64,000 bases of DNA from Stereocaulon alpinum (GCA_018257865.1 JAEUBA010000021.1:124001-188000), one strand, 5' to 3'; shown: positions 47,501 to 59,447, counted from the stretch's first letter. Notes: a model not told the origin generated them from the sequence alone. Program-made: numbers and translations.

Positions 47501-48644
47501 ATGTCGTTCCGCGAGCTTCCTAATTCTCGCCGCCGCTCCAGAAGTCCCCAAGATCATTCGTCATACAACCGATCTCGCTCCCCCCACTCCCACCATCACC
47601 ATCACCACCATCATTCTTCGTCAAGTCGCCCCAAGCCTCCTAGGTCTGCCTCCCTACCGTTTCAAGCCTCACCACTCCGCAAGCATGCTTTTGAAGAGTA
47701 TGAACCCATGTTTGGCCTATACCTCGACATCCAAAAGCAACGAGTCCTCGAAGACCTACCAGTGGATGAAGTGAAGGGCAGGTGGAAGAGCTTTATCGGC
47801 AAATGGTACGGACATCCTCTTATCTCCTATTAACAAGATGCATGTGTGGCTATAGTAGCAGAGTATTAATCGGAATAAGAGGCTGACATTTGTGAGGAAT
47901 CGTGGAGAACTAGCAGAAGGGTGGTATGATCCCGCTACACTACAGAAAGCCCAAGCATCTGCTGCATCAACCTCAAGCCATACCGGACCACCGAAGCGAC
48001 CTCCCGAGTCGCCGAAATATGGCTCACCAGTAAGATCAAGAGAGAGCAGTGAAGAGGACATCGGACCTACCTTACCGGGTCAAGATGTCTCCACCCAGAA
48101 GTCCAATAAGAGAGCAGGGCCTGCAATACCCAATCTGCAAGATCTAGAGCTGAAACGAGGTAGGGTAATTGATCACAAGATCCAGCCAAAATTACTAACA
48201 ATGTCTCTTCCAGAGCTCGAAGAAGACGACTCCCAAGCACACCGCCAAGACATCCGGTACGACCGCAAAGCCGATCGCAAGCAGCAAAAGGAGCACCTCG
48301 AAGAGCTTGTACCTCGAGCAGAAGCTGGCAGCAAGGATCGAATGCTCGAAAAGAAGCGTGAGAAAGCTGATTCCAATCGTGCGTTCGCCTCCGCCAAAAC
48401 CGAAGCCGGCGGTGTGGAGGAGGTCCCCGAAAGCGACTTACTAGGAGATGAAGATGGGGGTATTGAAGGGTTCAAGAAGCAGAAAAGGGAAATGGACAGG
48501 AAGAAGAATGACAGGGAGGTGAGAAGGGAGGAAATCGTGAGAGCAAGGAATGAGGAGAGGGAAGAAAGGATGAGAGAGTACAGGGCTAAAGAAGAAAAGA
48601 CAATGGCTGGATTAGTTGCGCTGGCGAAGGCCAGGTTTGGTTGA
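47501..48644 (+). CDS. Conserved RS-rich, coiled-coil protein (HEL117-like annotation)
   Basis: Exons 47501-47805, 47897-48159 and 48214-48644 give 332 residues. The N terminus has an arginine/serine stretch (SRRRSRSPQDHSS) and a run of eight histidines. The conserved core is YLDIQKQRVLEDLPVDEVKG, then WKSFIGKWNRGELAEGWYDP. The C-terminal third is a charged coiled coil rich in Lys, Arg and Glu. Relatives in other fungi are labelled HEL117-related, but no helicase motif is present, so that name should not be read as a function. The second intron (48160-48213, 54 bp) is stop-free but has a perfect TACTAAC branch site and CCAG acceptor; splicing gives LELKRELEEDD. RS content hints at a nuclear or splicing role. 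Confidence 0.8.
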
Positions 48645-50177
48645 CCCTGTAACCACTTTGGCATTTGAATCGATTTGACCTTAGGATAACACACTCCTGT
48701 TGAATGGGGCTGCTTCAAGAAACACGCGTGGAAATGACCCTGCCACCTTGCCTACCCTGAAGGATCCTAGGACTACTTGTTCACGCTACCGTGGGTACTG
48801 CAGAAAGGAACTAATCAGCCTTCTACTGCTTTGTACACACCGCGCCTGAAAGCACGCTCAATCTCTTTCTGCAATTTGCGTCCTCAACGGTTAGATCATG
48901 TTTTCGAATATGTCGAGATTGCAGGCTTCTGATGCCCCGTTCCATCATATTCAAGCTGTACATCGATCTTCCTACTTTGTACGTTCCCAGTGAAACATGA
49001 CGATGCTGCTAGTCCGCTCACTATTTGCAACGTCGTGGAGTAATGGTATTGTTACTCCGAAGTTAACGGGGAGAGAGCGAGAAGTGTGTATTTGGGAAGG
49101 GACGTCCGATTGTTCCTTCCCAATCCCGAAAAGTTGGTCCAAATCTGGAAGGCACCCGGTTTCCGTTGTACTCTCACTGCTTTCAACCCTGACTTTTATC
49201 GCTGTACATCAGGATCAACAATCCTCTCTACCCTATCGTTGGCAATGTCCCAATCCCTTAAAGTCACAGGTATGAAAGTGAGGTTCTTTGGAGTTTAAGA
49301 TACACGCGTAACTTTACTGCGCTGGCACTGGCCATACCTTTCTTCACGCAAGCTTGGCGAGTACGAAAGCATCTGCGGACTTGAGCCATGATCACTTATA
49401 TTTGATCCAAAAGACCGGGACTAGTAAGTCATTGCTTTGTGTTTGCCCTCGCAGCCGTATGCAGCGAAAAGGAATGGACCGTCGCGGAGGTTCATTCGAG
49501 ATACCTAACGCAATCCGAGCCACTATAGGCCTTCTTTCCAATCCCCAGGGAATAAAATTCACCACTCAAGCAGCACCTTGTCCGCCGCCACTATATTTTA
49601 CTCTATGATTCTAATGAAATGCCATTCATAGTGAATGTGGAGGCAAAACCTTGTAATCACGCCACTGAGACCCTGAGCTCTAAAGCTGTCCCCTTTGGCG
49701 TCGACGGTAAGCAGTCTAACAGCTGGACATCCGACGTCTTCCTCGCACTGCTCTCCGGTATGTGAGCGACGCTTCTTGAATAGCATGTCGAAAGAACTCG
49801 CTGGGATGAGTGTCATTCTGTGGGTTTCCCGTTCATTGGCACGCACATTTACCCGGTCTTGGGCGACGTGATTTACCCATAGTCTTCACAGTGGCCTACA
49901 CCCGTTCAAGATCTGTTGATACCCCGCAGGCAGGACACCAAAACATGGAGAGGCGTTAACGTAGAGGCAAATTGAACATGGAAAGGCATTAATGTAGAGG
50001 CAAATTGAACATGGAAATTGAAGATCTTTCGAGGTATGAATATGCATATCCAACACGTTATCGAGCCAGGACTCTGCTCAAACATTTTCTTCCCTTTTCC
50101 TTGCTACCTGTGCAAAACCGCCTTATATCAAGATCCTTGTCTCCTTCCAATCTACCCTCCTCTCAGCATTTACTCAA
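48645..50177. other. Intergenic with a short 33-bp tandem repeat
   Basis: 1.5 kb without a supported gene. Frames such as 48997-49275 and 49354-49608 lack domains. A 33-bp unit is repeated at 49942-50020. Confidence 0.5.
49942..50020. repeat. 33-bp tandem repeat, about 2.4 copies
   Basis: The word AACATGGA begins at 49942, 49975 and 50008, exactly 33 bp apart. Shared internal words are AGGC(G/A)TTAA and GTAGAGGCAAATTG. The two full copies differ at only a few positions. It lies about 160 bp upstream of the rhodopsin-domain gene. Confidence 0.85.
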
Positions 50178-51750
50178 ATGACGATGGCAAGCACAGGCCT
50201 ACCTCCTTCAGGCGTGAACCAGGACGGAGGGTCATCTTTGCTCGTGGTTGGATGGACATTTTGCGCTCTGAGCCTAATTTTCACCCTGCTACGAGCCTAT
50301 GTACGCATCAAAATTCTCAATAGTATTGGGACGACTGATGTCTTGCTGTTTGTCGCTATGGTAAGCTGGCAGGATGCGAAGAAAGACTCGTCCAACATTG
50401 ACTCCTTTTCGAACGTATATTGACATTAGTTAGGGTTGCGCAATTGCCAATGCAAGTCTCGTCACCGTTGCTGTGCACGCTGGCCTCGGCCGTCACATCT
50501 TTGACCTCCAACCGAACGAGCTCACGACAACGATCAAGTACCTCACTCTGGGCGAGACGCTTTTCACTCTCGGCTTGGCTTTTAGTAAGATGTCGATCTG
50601 CGTTATCTTGCTGCACCTGCTGCATGGCGCACGTGGACCCAAGAAGAAGCTATTTCTCCACCTTACGATTAGGCTATTGATAGTCGTCTCCTTGGTAAAT
50701 GTGGGCATACAGTATGGGCAATGCGTTCCCATCTCAAAGTCGTGGAATTCCGACATTCCTGGGCATTGTTGGGACTATGACATTCAAGTTGGGAATGCAT
50801 GTTCCAATGGCGGTAAGTTGCTGAACTTTTGCAACGGATATACATTGACATGACCCGTGAACAGTGATGGCGGCTTGGGTCGACTTTTCGCTCGCGGCGT
50901 TTCCCATAACCTTTATCAAGGATCTGGAACTGTGTTTGGAAAGGAAGCTCCTGCTTTGTAGTCTCATGTCTATTGGGGTCTTGTGAGCAGCATACATAGT
51001 CTTTAGAGACACCAGCTACATCTCTAATCGTCATTCAGGGCCGGAGCTTGCGCAGTTACCAGAACGGTGCTTGATACACATCTGACGGACCACGATGACC
51101 TCACATGTGAGTTGCCCACTCGTATTATTACTATCCGCTATGTTCTGATGTGCAACACTTACTCTTCTACAACAGTTAATGTAATTGACGCCAGTATATG
51201 GGGATTGTAAGAACGATCCTTTGACATTCTGCTCACTCGTCTGCTTGACGAAAGTCTCGAAGGCTGACTATCGGTAACGACATGCAGAGTTGAGGGAAAT
51301 GTTTCCATCATCGTTGCTTGCATCCCAGTCCTACGACCCCTGTTCTCGCGCCAAACGCCGAAACGGATACAGGAGAACCCACATACTTTGTGTCACCAAG
51401 AAGGCTACCAGAACAATGCCAATGACGCCAAGGACCGCGAAACGCCTTCAACAAACAATGCACTTCCTTCGGTTCCTCCGAGAACGGACATGAACGATTC
51501 CGACTTCGAAGCAAGGAATTCGTATAGCTTATCTACATTCAACCGCTTTTCCGTTTCGGAGACCGAACTGGTGCAGAAAGATACTGGGACAAACACCACA
51601 GGAGGTATCAATGGGAGTGGAAGCAGCCTGATGAGTGGTGAGCGGGACTTGCAACAAAGCAAGGACAGCGTGAGAAAAGTCGACAATCTTGGGAGTAGTC
51701 TATTGGGCGGGTCTGACTGCCATACTCCACTAAGCCAGGGGCAAAAGTAG
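50178..51750 (+). CDS. Fungal rhodopsin-domain (PTH11-like) membrane protein
   Basis: Exons 50178-50360, 50434-50812, 50865-50982, 51039-51106, 51176-51206 and 51288-51750 give 413 residues. About seven hydrophobic helices are interrupted by short loops: LLVVGWTFCALSLIFTLLRA, LVTVAVHAGLGRHI, LTLGETLFTLGLAFSKMSIC, LIVVSLVNVGIQYGQC, WVDFSLAAFPITFIKDLEL, GACAVTRTVLDTHL and NVSIIVACIPVLRPL. This order is that of the fungal Rhodopsin_dom family, which includes SAT4/PTH11-related putative receptors. It has no CFEM domain. The last exon adds a Ser/Asn/Thr-rich cytoplasmic tail of about 120 residues. Exon 5 is only 31 nt. The ligand and role are unknown; an ATG two codons later is an alternative start. 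Confidence 0.88.
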
Positions 51751-52590
51751 TAATACATAATGTGTATCTGAAGGGACTGTATTGATAGGAATCACGTACC
51801 ATATCACAAGTTCGATTGCAAGAGAACACCACAAAAGCGAACCCAGTCATAATCAAACTTTTTCTTCAATCATGACGCTCGAATGTCTCGCAGCATGTAG
51901 TAGAAATTTATTCATCCGCTAGCAAATCCATCCATCTCGTTCTTTTCCCGACATGACATCCCGGAAGACCCTGAAGGTTTCTGTGCATTCGACAAATCAC
52001 TGTGGATTACTTCGCGCACGTTATGCCCTGCCCAGCACATTTACGAGCGTGCAGGGGTTTTAGCGATTCCCGTGTTGGTGTTTGGTCTTTGATATATATC
52101 CGTATAGAAAATACTGTAGTTGAAGAAAGAAAGGCCAGATAGGATACCTATGACAAAGTCATTGGGATAAGAAATGTCGTTTTGGTTTGCGAGGGTTGGA
52201 CGGGGGGTGTTTCGTACCGTACTGACTGAGTGGCTGGAGGGAGAGGGGGGAAGGGACTCTGTGTGTGTGTATTGATCGGTTGAGATGTGGCGTTTTATCA
52301 TTTTTCACACGTTGTTCGTTGGAAATGCACTGGTTATGAGTGGTTGATTTGATATACACGATATGGAATATTCTCTTTATTCAACTGTTTCCCGCGAAAG
52401 ATGAGGAGAGGTAAGATGAGTATAGACATGTTCGATTTCCTAGCAATACTAGCGCGTACTATGTATAAAAGGGGAACTTTTAGCTGCAAACACGTCCTCC
52501 CATACATTGCAATCTCGACTCCAAGTCCGCTGCTCACCAAGTGCTATACTATTAGAATAGTGGATTATAACCATGTAAGCATTGCTGTGT
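51751..52590. other. Intergenic between convergent genes
   Basis: This lies between the rhodopsin-domain gene (+) and AIM21 (-). It has a short GT dinucleotide run near 52260. No gene was seen. Confidence 0.5.
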
Positions 52591-55500
52591 TCATGCTTCT
52601 TCAACAACAGCGTCGCGGTCCTGTGCTTTCCCGCTGACGATGGCAGTTGGGTTTTCTTCCTCGGTGTTGCTTGGGTTCGCTGTAATGTTCTTCTCACTGG
52701 TCTGGGTTTGGGTGTTGGTTGTGAGGGGTGAGATGACTTTTGAAGGTGATGAGGAGAGAGGTTCTGTGTCTTTGCCCACGTCCTTGCTAATTGTGTCTGA
52801 AGCCTCTTCTGCTGGTTCTACATGTTCTTCTGGAGGAGCGACTTTGTTCTGTGAGTGTGCTTCCTTTGCTGCCAAAGACTCCTCGACAGCTTGTTTGGCT
52901 TGCTCCATGTCTTTGGCATCTTCAGTATCATCACTTGTCTTGACAGGCGATGCTGGAGATTGTGCAGCTTGGGACTTTTCACTCAGTGTTATTGATTGTG
53001 CGTTTGGCGCACTGGGAGTCTCGTGTCCAACTTTCAGAGCTCCATCCTGCTGCCAAACAGTCCATGGTTCTTGTATCCTCCAATTCCGCGCCGTAGCCTT
53101 GCCTTCTTCCCCCGCACCAGGCATTACAGTCTCTGTGGCAGGAGCGACAGGTTTTCTTCTTGCGGGACCCTTTGCACGTCCTTTCCGTGCGTCTGCTAAA
53201 GGCGCTTTCTCCTCTTCAAGCTCAGGCTCTGCCTTTTCTTGAGGCTTGGGACCTTGCGGCCCAAGCTTGAGACGTGAGTCCAAGTCCGAAAGGAATCCAG
53301 CTTTTAGAGATGCAATTTTACCGCCTGCAGGGCGTGCAGGTACAGCAGGTTTCGGCTTCGGCGCTGATGGTGGAGACCCCAAGTCCTTTTCTCGATCGCT
53401 TGCTCCGTCACTCGACGCAGAGGCGATCTTGGAAAGGGGAACAGTCTCAGAAGATTCGCGTCCAACTGGCTTAGCGGGGCGGGCTGGTATCTGTGGTTTT
53501 CGCTCCGGGAGAACCGGGGCCTTTCGAGCTTCGGTTGGGGATGCTTGCCTTGCTTCCGTTGGCGAAGTTTGTGAAGTCTCGGATGGTGCGATGGGTACTT
53601 GAACATCCGCTGGCGGAACTTGATGAAGTCTCCTTGGTGGGCGAGCTGGTACAGACGGTGGATTTTGCATACCTAGATCCATAGCAGAGGCTGGAGCCTT
53701 ATCCTTATTTGGTCGGGGCGGTATGCTGGGTTTCGCCACAGCTGCACCAACGGTAGCGTTATCTCTAGGTTGCTCTCCTGCCAGGATGCCTTGATTTGGA
53801 GCTCCAGAAGTTGACACCACCGCACCAGCTTCCAGACCCTCATCTACTGGACTTCGCGGGTCTTGATTTGGCATGTCTCCCACTGTTGTCTCCAAACGAG
53901 CGCTATCTGGGGAGTCTTCCCAGATGTCTCTGCTAGGAAATCGCTGTGCCAAGCCAGGTCTGCGCATCTCATCACGCAGGTGTGGCCTAAAGTGTGACTT
54001 GGCGAGACGCTCTTCTCTCGGAATCAATTTCGCTTTCTCATCTTCACTGACTTCGCCTTTGCGAGCACTCTCTTGTTCTGGAGTCTCGAAGACGGCAGTC
54101 GGCGCCTTCAGCATTGGATCAGGTTGCTCGTTAGCCGGCTCGGGAGTCTCCACGGTAGCTTGAAGCTGCAGACTGTTCGGCGTGTCTTCCCAGATGTCTT
54201 TACTAGGGAATCTCTTCATCTGCTCGCGAAGCTTGAGACGGTCTGCTGCAGTAACAGGCCGGCGCTCCTTATTCCCGTCCTCGTCAGGGAACAACGGTTC
54301 GTATTCGTCCACATCCTCCAATGGCGTATGCATATTTTCACGGTCATCATCATAAGTTGAGAACCTCGAAAGGCCTTGTAGGGAGTGAATGCTTCCAGGG
54401 CGGCTCGGCGGCCGGCTATTGGACGCGCTACCAGAGCGACTGCCAATCTTGACTCCGCTTGGATGGAACGTGTCATTATCTGGACCGGTGTAGTAGGCAC
54501 TACCTCTCCGCGACTGGACCGGAGATACAGCAGGTTGCAGGTGTTCACTGTAAGGTGTTCTGGCAACCTCGTCCGAAGCAAGGATAGGCACACCGTATCC
54601 TCGTTCCTCCATCAAGAGCTCGTCATCTTCTCTAGCCCTATCATAGCCATTCCCGTACATTGTGCCCTTCCTCGTACTTGCTGGAGCTAAAGGACCTTCA
54701 TCATCTTCCGTCTCGCTCTCCAAAGCATTGTCTGAAGAAAGGCGAGAAGACGTCTGAGATTGCTCTTTTCTAAGTCCGTAGTCTGTCTCCGCGTCGGCTG
54801 GAAAGCTTGCTTTGCGTAAGGGAGACTCGACGTGCGGTTGCGAATGATTTGAGTGCATCGGCTTATACGATGGGTTATTCATTCTTTCCTCCGCAGCCAT
54901 GTACGAGTAACCGAGTTCTTCCTTTGGCAGTCCAAGTGTGTTGGGACCCGATTCTAAAAGAGCGACGTCAGCTGAATGTATAATACTGACATCTGCGAAT
55001 CGCAGTCAGTCCTTACTTGAAGTCTCGCGGACTAGCTTGTTGAGATCGTCACTACTCAATGCCCATTCACCTCTACCACCGCTGATGCCTGGTCCATATG
55101 CGGGCTCCTCCTTTTCTAATGCTTCAGGATGCTTCTCATACCAGGATTTTTCGAAGTGATCACTAGAAGGCACGCCGTGCCCATGCATTCCGTAGCTTCC
55201 AGGAGGTAAAATCTCCCGGCCGCTGGGAGTCCGACGATGGTGCCGAGCAGGCTTCTGCATTCCAGCATTGTGGTAGCCAATACCTGCTGGGAAGTTTTGC
55301 TGGAATGGAGACGGAGAGGGCGCTTGGACGTCTCCAGCGTCTGGATACATAGGCACACGCTGCCCAATTTCGGGAATGCCGTGGTCTTCTTCTGCCTGTG
55401 AAGAGCCAGGACGCTCGGTTGATGCAGAAGACACTGTCCTAAAACTCACTTTGGGTTTCAGGACGCGTTCCTGAGGATTCTTGTCATCCGAGGGAGTGTT

Positions 55501-56040
55501 AGCTTTCCCAATACCAATTGCCGCAGCCTGCGTCGAGTCTGTACGAGTGACGATTGAAACTCGACTTTTCGCCGTCGAATTGGAGAATGACGGCTTTGGA
55601 GCATGGAGAGGCAAATCACTTCCCACGTTCCTTGTCTCGTGAGGCTCGTTACCAGTAGTATCAACAGCCTCGTCCTCCTTATCTGGCGTATCCGGCTGGT
55701 AGTCGATGTCTGCATATTCGTTCCCTTCTTGTCCAATGGACGGCAAAGATACGCTGGGTGGGCGTTGGGGTAGGTCCAGATTCGAGCTGGAGGCATTTTG
55801 GCTGCTGCTGGCGTACATGCTTCCACTCTTGTTGCCATGGGTCATCCCCAGGATTGTGCCTAGTGGTTGCTCGTTTAAAGGAGATCGAGGGAAGTGGTCG
55901 CGATTGGGGGACTGCGAACGTTCTGAGCTTCGATGTTGGCCAGGCCTAGGAGGAATCTTTGGAATTTCCGAAGCAGCCATAGTAGGGTGCTGCTGCTGCT
56001 GCGTGCGAGCAGGACGAGGAGGAATCTGTGGGACCGACAT
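52591..56040 (-). CDS. AIM21: AIM21-like actin-patch protein
   Basis: Exons 55017-56040 and 52591-54953 give 1128 residues. The protein starts MSVPQIPPRPARTQQQQHP and is disordered and rich in Pro/Ser/Glu/Lys throughout. It carries many PxxPxR-type SH3 ligands (IPPRP, VPARPP, IPARPAKP). Two copies of a conserved motif lie 90 residues apart: SKDIWEDTPNSLQLQ at about 590-609 and SRDIWEDSPDSARLE at about 680-699. A conserved block RKPVAPATETVMPGAGEEGK with NWRIQEPWTVW lies further on. In yeast Aim21 acts with Tda2 at cortical actin patches and regulates barbed-end assembly through capping protein. The match is by domain order and motifs; the yeast role is inferred. The intron (54954-55016) joins SSK to SGPNTLGLPKEELGY. 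Confidence 0.85.
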
Positions 56041-57164
56041 GTTGAGGGTATTTCAGCTATAGGTGTGTTTGATGTATGTTTAGTAGTGACGACTGGCTTA
56101 TGACCTGTGACCATCTGGTTAGTTGTCAAAGTGACAGGTAGATATTACTCGGCACTAGCTGCTCAACAACGGTGTCAACGAAGCGCCATTGGCACGTTGG
56201 TTATAGAGATAGCGTGTCAAGTGGATAAACGTTGATTGAGCGGTGAGCATGCAGTGCATATATACAACATTTTCAAGAGCTATGGAGGGGTTGCTTCCCA
56301 TCTCCAAGGAGGCAGCATCCAACAAGAATTGACTTCAGCGCGTAAGGACGTACGAACCACTCACTTCACAAGAACGCGATGTTCAGTCAATAAGATTCAA
56401 ATGATAAGGGAGATGGCGAAAGCTGAAGATCGTGTGGACCAAGCGGTTTCTTCGCTGGGACCGTCCGGGGCATCCAATCCTTTTGAATGTTGGAGTTCCT
56501 GGCCGCAGCCCGGGCGCTAGGCCCCCGAGATCCCCACCCGCAAGCAAATACAGTACCTTACCTTCCAGGGCAAGGCTCAATGACGAGCTTATTCCAGGAT
56601 TTTAAGTTAGTCCTCTTATGCCTGTGTTGTGCAAATGGAATATCGGCCACAAGTTACTAATGCTGATTTGTTTCGCATAACGCGGTTCTGTACGCAGAAC
56701 AGTCCTGTCGTACCGCGGAGTCTGGTACGGAAAACGGTTGGCGTTTTCGTGGCTTCAGTTTCTGCGTCTCACGTGCTATCTACTTCCCCGCTGTACACTG
56801 TCGGATTCGGTATGGTCAGCTGCTTTATGATTCGGCGACTGAGAAATCAAATTAGTTCAACCTGCTTGGCCACATTATCCATACCCTACTAGACTGCTCA
56901 GCTTCTGGTCGATTGCCCTGCCTGGCGATGCAGATGCTAGAATGACAGTCATTGCTCCGCTAGCGCCAAAAGACAAGAACATGGAAGTACACTCTAGAAT
57001 ACACAGAGCCTCGCTCGTTTCCCCAACGCCCCAGCCCTCTTACAAACCTCAAGCAAGGCGTTCCCTTGTTTAAGGGCAAGCCGTCACACTTGGTCTTCGC
57101 AGTGCATAGACCAATTTTGGCCCAATCGTTGATCCACCCTCTCCCGCCATTTGTCCATCGACAC
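56041..57164. other. Intergenic, no gene seen
   Basis: This holds the AIM21 upstream region and the 3' flank of TVP18, both minus strand. The + strand frame 56236-56520 has no domain. No tRNA-like fold could be confirmed. Confidence 0.5.
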
Positions 57165-57989
57165 CTAGACAATCATCTGCGCAACCCCTTGTCCACCCAA
57201 TGTCTTGCTTCCTACGAAGCCTTGCCCCTTGAGTCCTGCAATGAGATAGCATATTGCAGCAAAAAGTAGTAACACGGCTGCAGCGAGCAAACTCGTTGCC
57301 TGCTTCACTAAGCTCAGCCATTGGATCAGGCTCATGACTCCATAGATGACCGCACGCATGTAATTTGTCGTGAACCGTCGTATGAAGTTATCAAAGGTTG
57401 GGGACGTTGGGCAAATGCGAAGGAGTAGGGGTATTTCAATGAATATGATCGTGAGGCCTGACAGTCTATGACTCAGATTAGCAGGACGTCTCGTCTACGA
57501 CTGGTTTTGGAGATGATTTACATGCATATAATCCCAAACAGGAGAATGATGGAAACGTGGAAGAGGTTGGAGATGCCAACGGCAAGACAAAGGAATATGC
57601 ATATTACTCCGATCCTAATAAGACAGTCAGCCAAGGCGCTGGCGATTATCATTTGACATGCATGATACTGCATCAAAGTATGGGTGTAGCATTCGTCTTT
57701 TCGGGCAGGTTGATTTGCAACTCTTCGGCAGAGCCAATGTTAGGTGAGCTTGGAGGCTTGATGCTAATGCTGGATTTCCGGACCCTGCGCCCACCCAAGG
57801 TTCCTCGCCCAGAGCTTCGTTTCATACTACCGGCATACATAGCAGAAGCGGGGAGATATAAGCTTCACTGACCATTGTCCATATATACCTGTGGGACGGA
57901 CATGTAAGAGTAGCTCCTGAAGCTCAAGGGGCAGCTCGCCATATTCACTCACTGAAGTTGCGCGACCTCAGCTCCTCTGCGAGCGTCAT
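57165..57989 (-). CDS. TVP18: Golgi membrane protein TVP18
   Basis: Exons 57953-57989, 57873-57888 (16 nt), 57522-57614 and 57165-57465 give 148 residues, the usual length for this family. The protein starts MTLAEELRSRNFSIYGQWIG. It has four hydrophobic segments (about 18-36, 38-58, 83-103 and 108-128) with LLLRICPTSPTFDNFIRRF and TTNYMRAVIYGVMSLIQWLS between them. It ends GQGFVGSKTLGGQGVAQMIV, which is diagnostic. It is a small Golgi vesicle protein of unknown biochemical role; yeast Tvp18 is found in Tlg2-containing membranes. The 16-nt exon encodes IYGQ plus split codons. Each exon is short enough to be missed without homology. Confidence 0.95.
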
Positions 57990-58730
57990 TTTGACACCTT
58001 CAGAACACTCTCTTCGACCTTGGAAGCTGTAGTAGTCGCCAGGCTACGGCCAATGCCGGCTGTTTATGTTGCTGTTCGCTCGACGGCTGGGAACACAGGG
58101 ATTGAGGAAGCGCGGGCAGGGATCGTCGATTCTTAGGAAGGGCTGCAAGCTGGATGATATTGACTCGGTGGACGAGTGGAGATTTGCTTTGGACTGTTCT
58201 TTGAGGTAGATTTAATGTTGCCTGATGCTTGATCGTGGCTTCCGGATGCTTACAACAGAATGTTTGGGTTTCGCTAGCGCAAAGGGTCCAAGGGTCTTGA
58301 AACGGCCGTTTCCAGTGTCCACAACAGCAATGCAACGACTACTACAACACGTTGAGGATCTATTCTATCAATCATACCCCCACCCCAATAGTGGTTGTAG
58401 TCTTTTGTACTTTACTGTTGCCTGTTCGGCATTACGTTCATCCCCGCGCCACTGCCACGTCATGCTTTAAATAGATGGTGCTATGCGAGCAGCAGAGAGA
58501 TGCCATGGCTGTGTAGATGCTATTGACGGACTACCCAGCAGCTCTTCAACTACATGTACATGTTCGCGCAATGCCACTCAACTGCCAGTATCCTGCCCTA
58601 GTACTGCCTTGTGAAAGCTGCTCTTTGGAAGAAGCTCGAAAGCCCCCAGCACAGCTCCCATGATCGTCCATTCAACTCCGCAGTCTCACGGTGATCAACC
58701 AATGTCCCATTCCGTTGCTCTTCTGGCATA
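57990..58730. other. Intergenic, no gene seen
   Basis: This covers the upstream region of TVP18 and the 3' flank of NTF2. No conserved frame was found. Confidence 0.5.
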
Positions 58731-59447
58731 TTAACCATAAATCAACTTAAATATGTCGTTAAACACAAAGAAGCTCCCTGTACCATCTGGCAGCAACTGA
58801 AAGATTTGAGTATAATTCATCGGCCGTTGCTCCTCGTCAACCTAAGAAACACACATTAATCTCTCCACCAAGCAATGTATTTCATGGGAGTGTTACAAGC
58901 AGCGCCCCAGTGACCATGACCAGTATTCCACCACTCTCATTCGAAGGTTGAGCGTCAAGGGTGGCCACTTGGTGTTTCACCGAAATAAATGGCAAGCCCT
59001 ATCATCTCAACATCATATATACTTGTATTTGAATTAGTCGACATACCGTCAGCTTATCAAGAATGTTTTTCGTGCCTAGTGTAGCGTCCGTCTCGAAAGT
59101 GAGCATAGAATTGTCGCGCTGCCATCGTATTAGGGGCCTGGAAGGTCGAGAAGTGCATCATGTTCGGGTCGTGTACGCACATAAAGCGCACTCAGCTTGG
59201 TCCGGTCTGAGTCGAAGGTGTTGTAGTAAAATTCGACAAATTGTCCTGCACATCGGTCAGTTCGTGCTGATGTATGATGGGAGGTGGAGGACGCGAGGAT
59301 CGTAGATTATTAGGGACTTACGGGCGATTGTCTGAAAGTCTAGAAAAGTATCAGCAAAAATGTTGAAAGTAGCTCTCCCATTTGACCATAGGGTCTTTGG
59401 GAAACCCAAGGAGCATATCCTTAGCTGATACTTTACTGACCTGCCAT
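58731..59447 (-). CDS. NTF2: Nuclear transport factor 2, with an apparent frame break
   Basis: Coding pieces are 59441-59447, 59322-59339, 59181-59245, 59047-59120, 58897-58998 and 58731-58841. They spell MADFQTIARQFVEFYYNTFD, SDRTKLSALY, RDNSML, then TFETDATLGTKNILDKLT, GLPFISVKHQVATLDAQPSN, ESGGILVMVTGALL and VDEEQRPMNYTQIFQLLPDG, ending in FVFNDIFKLIYG. NTF2 carries RanGDP into the nucleus. Between RDNSML and TFETD there are two extra bases, so the conserved reading does not stay open (the sum is 377 nt). Two splice alternatives restore frame: donor GTACAC four bases further at exon 3, or acceptor TTCCAG upstream of exon 4. Both replace the conserved RDNSML. The choice between sequence error, altered splicing and true mutation is open. 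Confidence 0.88.

Noticed and set aside
48173..48718. Minus-strand 181-codon frame
   Set aside because: It is antisense to the Lys/Glu-rich coiled coil of the HEL117-like gene; the Ser/Leu composition is a mirror effect.
52640..53242. Plus-strand serine/alanine-rich 200-codon frame
   Set aside because: It is antisense to AIM21 and has no start context, domain or splice signals.
56440..56530. Possible tRNA-like sequence with GGTTTC and GGCATCC words
   Set aside because: No cloverleaf with a proper T-arm and acceptor stem could be drawn on either strand.
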